A stretch of 7,337 bases of DNA from Pseudomonadota bacterium. GTDB taxonomy: Bacteria > Desulfobacterota > Syntrophia > Syntrophales > JADFWA01. Numbering within the stretch: position 1 is the first letter of the stretch; the number at the start of each line of letters is the position of its first letter. The translations under genes were made by a program, and so were the position numbers. Below the pieces are notes generated by a model, which did not search any database, had not been told where the DNA came from, and was given only the letters and a program-made list of their open reading frames with translations. The DNA lies in contig JAUWQS010000074.1 of assembly GCA_030610915.1 (NCBI GenBank), positions 1 to 7,337 of the forward strand, given 5' to 3'. Shown here piece by piece: positions 6,402 through 7,337 of the stretch.

Positions 6402-6686
6402 CTACTCTATGACCTTCGGCACCCTGAAGCTGTTTCTCCCTTCATCAGGAGCATTGGACAGGGCGAGGTCACGACCGAGAGATTGTTTGACCTTGTCATC
6501 TCTGAAGGCATTATTTAGATTGATAGCGTGAGTAGTTGGTTCGATGCCTGAAGTGTCGACCTGGTTCAACTTGTCAATATACATCAGTATGTCGTTCAGT
6601 TGAACAGTGATCTTATCCTTTTCCTCCTCACTGAAGCGAAGCCTTGCCAGGTGCGCCACATATTCAACCTCTTTCCTGCTGATCAT
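6402..6686 (-). CDS. gatC: Glutamyl/aspartyl-tRNA amidotransferase subunit C (GatC)
   Basis: GatC is the small subunit that wraps around GatA and steadies it against GatB in the GatCAB amidotransferase. The protein starts MISRKEVEYVAHLARL, the standard GatC N-terminus, and contains LNDILMYIDKLNQVDTSGIEP, then a conserved C-terminal region with LRDD-like (FRDDKV) and FRVPKVIE tail. From the ATG at 6684-6686 it is 94 aa, close to the usual ~95. I chose this start because GGGAAGGA (6697-6704) and AGGA (6691-6694) lie upstream and because family homology begins there. A GTG at 6723-6725 is in frame and would add 13 residues, but its first codons lie within the tip of a repeat element (6710-6848), so that extension is probably not real. 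The stop codon is 3 bases from the foldback at 6335-6398. It is the first gene of gatC-gatA-gatB. Confidence 0.95.
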   Translation of the reverse strand: MISRKEVEYVAHLARLRFSEEEKDKITVQLNDILMYIDKLNQVDTSGIEPTTHAINLNNAFRDDKVKQSLGRDLALSNAPDEGRNSFRVPKVIE

Positions 6687-6709
6687 AAATTCCTGATCCT
6701 TCCCGTTTT

Positions 6710-6848
6710 GTAACTGCTCAGCCACAGATTCACACAGATGAACGCAGATAGGTTTAAATACAAAGAAATTACGTGACTACGTGAGTAGTTACAATAAAAG
6801 AAAAAATATCAGTGATAATCTGCGTAGATCGGTGGCGAGATAATTATA
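6710..6848. mobile_element. Composite MITE-like element, copy 2 (empty form)
   Basis: It is the reverse-orientation partner of 846-1146. The left part (6710-6780) repeats 1076-1145 on the other strand; the right part (6789-6843) repeats 849-904 on the other strand with 10-bp units. At 6775-6792 GTGACTACGTGAGTAGTTAC joins the two halves where copy 1 has its insert. GTAACTGCTCA (6710-6720) and TGAGTAGTTAC (6782-6792) could alternatively delimit a smaller 83-bp unit. The right end is diverged. Its left end overlaps the alternative GTG start of gatC. Confidence 0.6.
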
Positions 6849-6870
6849 AAAGTAACCACTCAGCTTACAA
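6843..6870 (-). promoter_or_regulatory. Candidate sigma70-type promoter for gatCAB
   Basis: On the minus strand, TTGTAA (6865-6870) and a perfect TATAAT (6843-6848) are separated by 16 bases, pointing toward gatC. The start of transcription would fall near 6836, giving a leader of about 150 bases that runs through the composite repeat. The -10 box lies at the edge of the composite element and the -35 box inside the small inverted repeat at 6854-6900. It is a sequence match only; read-through from the HDAC-family gene is the alternative. Confidence 0.4.
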
Positions 6871-6900
6871 CAGCCCCGGCCTGACTATCTGAGTAGTCAC
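6854..6900. repeat. Short inverted repeat with AACYACTCA ends, after the HDAC-family gene
   Basis: AACCACTCA (6854-6862) and TGAGTAGTC (6890-6898) form imperfect inverted ends around about 27 bases. Within the right end TGACTA (6882-6887) and TAGTCA (6894-6899) make a perfect 6-bp hairpin, 6 bases from the HDAC-family stop codon. GCCTGACTA here resembles GCCTGACTA at the right end of the 5-162 element, so it may be a reduced member of that family. Confidence 0.5.
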
Positions 6901-6905
6901 TTACA

Positions 6906-7337
6906 TCAAAACACAGGCCAGAACGGCTTGATCTGTTTGATAACTGTTTCAATAATCTTATCTATCGAGCTGTCGGCTCGCCCTTCCGTTACCTCAATAT
7001 CCTCATCAGTTACACGAGTTTCCCCTCTCATCTCTTTTAACACGACCTTTGCCGATTCGGTAATCCCAGCGAGATGATATCCTCCTTCAAGTGTTACTGC
7101 AACCTTCCCGTCACAGCAGTTACCGGCAATATCCAGAAGGACACGCGTCAGCCTGCCAAAGCCTTCAGGCGAAACCTTCATTCCCCCAAGTGGATCCTGA
7201 AAATAAATATCAAATCCCGCTGAAAGCATTATCATATCCGGCTTAAATTCAAGCGCTACCGGTTGAAGTATCCGTCTGAAAATCTTCAGATATTCGGCAT
7301 CCCCCGGTCCAACTCTGAGTGGAACATTTATGGTATA
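6906..7337 (-). CDS. Histone deacetylase / acetoin-utilization family deacetylase, C-terminal part (5' end outside window)
   Basis: The frame is open to the window edge, giving 143 visible codons that begin YTINVPLRVG, so the Met at 7235 is internal and not the start. The product belongs to the zinc-dependent HDAC superfamily (arginase/deacetylase fold), cytoplasmic hydrolases that remove acyl groups from lysine or small amines. Seen here: the SAGFD motif, whose Asp (visible residue 43) matches the last zinc ligand, followed by a DPLGG segment, and the LEGGYHL motif with the family's catalytic Tyr (visible residue 87). The Asp-x-His zinc ligands and active-site His pair should lie upstream, outside the window. 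Family members are usually 300-380 aa, so roughly 40% is visible. The substrate cannot be told. The stop codon is followed after 5 bases by a small inverted repeat, and gatC starts 219 bases downstream in the same direction. Confidence 0.9.
   Translation of the reverse strand, partial: YTINVPLRVGPGDAEYLKIFRRILQPVALEFKPDMIMLSAGFDIYFQDPLGGMKVSPEGFGRLTRVLLDIAGNCCDGKVAVTLEGGYHLAGITESAKVVLKEMRGETRVTDEDIEVTEGRADSSIDKIIETVIKQIKPFWPVF

Noticed and set aside
6687..6725. gatC beginning at the upstream GTG (107 aa)
   Set aside because: The extra 13 residues are not typical of GatC, begin inside a repeat end, and bypass a good Shine-Dalgarno before the ATG at 6686.
6906..7235. A complete 109-aa protein starting at Met 7235
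   Set aside because: The frame is open to the window edge with HDAC-like sequence (NVPLRVGPGDAEYL) upstream, so this Met is internal.

Overview
The window holds seven protein genes, all on the minus strand. Transcription therefore runs from high to low coordinates: the 3' part of an HDAC-family deacetylase gene, gatC, gatA, gatB, a DUF4037 protein, a short-chain dehydrogenase/epimerase-like protein (SDR), and a DUF4125 protein. The gatCAB block encodes a complete tRNA-dependent amidotransferase, so the host probably makes Gln-tRNA(Gln) and/or Asn-tRNA(Asn) by the indirect transamidation route. The genes have ordinary bacterial starts, mostly with visible Shine-Dalgarno sequences. The mix suggests an uncultured, probably anaerobic bacterium. 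My guess from the style of the intergenic repeats is Desulfobacterota, Nitrospirota, Planctomycetota or a candidate phylum, and that guess is weak.

Layout: 1-163 is a foldback element; 164-751 DUF4125; 752-1186 a 435-base gene-free stretch filled with nested repeats; 1187-2104 SDR; 2105-2431 a 327-base gene-free stretch with an octamer array, a REP-like doublet and a perfect 22-bp inverted repeat; 2432-3358 DUF4037; 3359-3428 a heptamer foldback; 3429-4859 gatB; 4861-6318 gatA (1 base from gatB); 6319-6401 a heptamer foldback; 6402-6686 gatC; 6687-6905 a repeat-packed gap with a plausible promoter for gatCAB; 6906-7337 the HDAC-family gene, cut by the window edge.

The genes themselves are mostly conventional. 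The unusual part is between them. Every gap except the 1-base gatA/gatB junction carries repeats, and six of the seven genes have an inverted-repeat element starting 0-14 bases past the stop codon. Three classes can be separated: (1) foldbacks built of 7-8 bp units (GGTTCAC-like, GTTTCGGG-like, CTGAAGG-like); (2) MITE-like elements ending in AACTACTCA/TGAGTAGTT, some with internal 10-bp periodicity, one of which exists here as an empty and a filled copy; (3) two REP/BIME-like doublets whose hairpins each have a GTAG foot, as in REPs handled by REP-associated tyrosine transposases. No transposase lies in the window, so all are non-autonomous here.

The DUF4037 protein shows a nucleotidyltransferase-like G-S...D-x-D signature. 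It lies in the same transcriptional direction as a DUF4125 protein, with which DUF4037 is often associated as I remember it. The SDR gene sits between them. This is the least understood protein set in the window.
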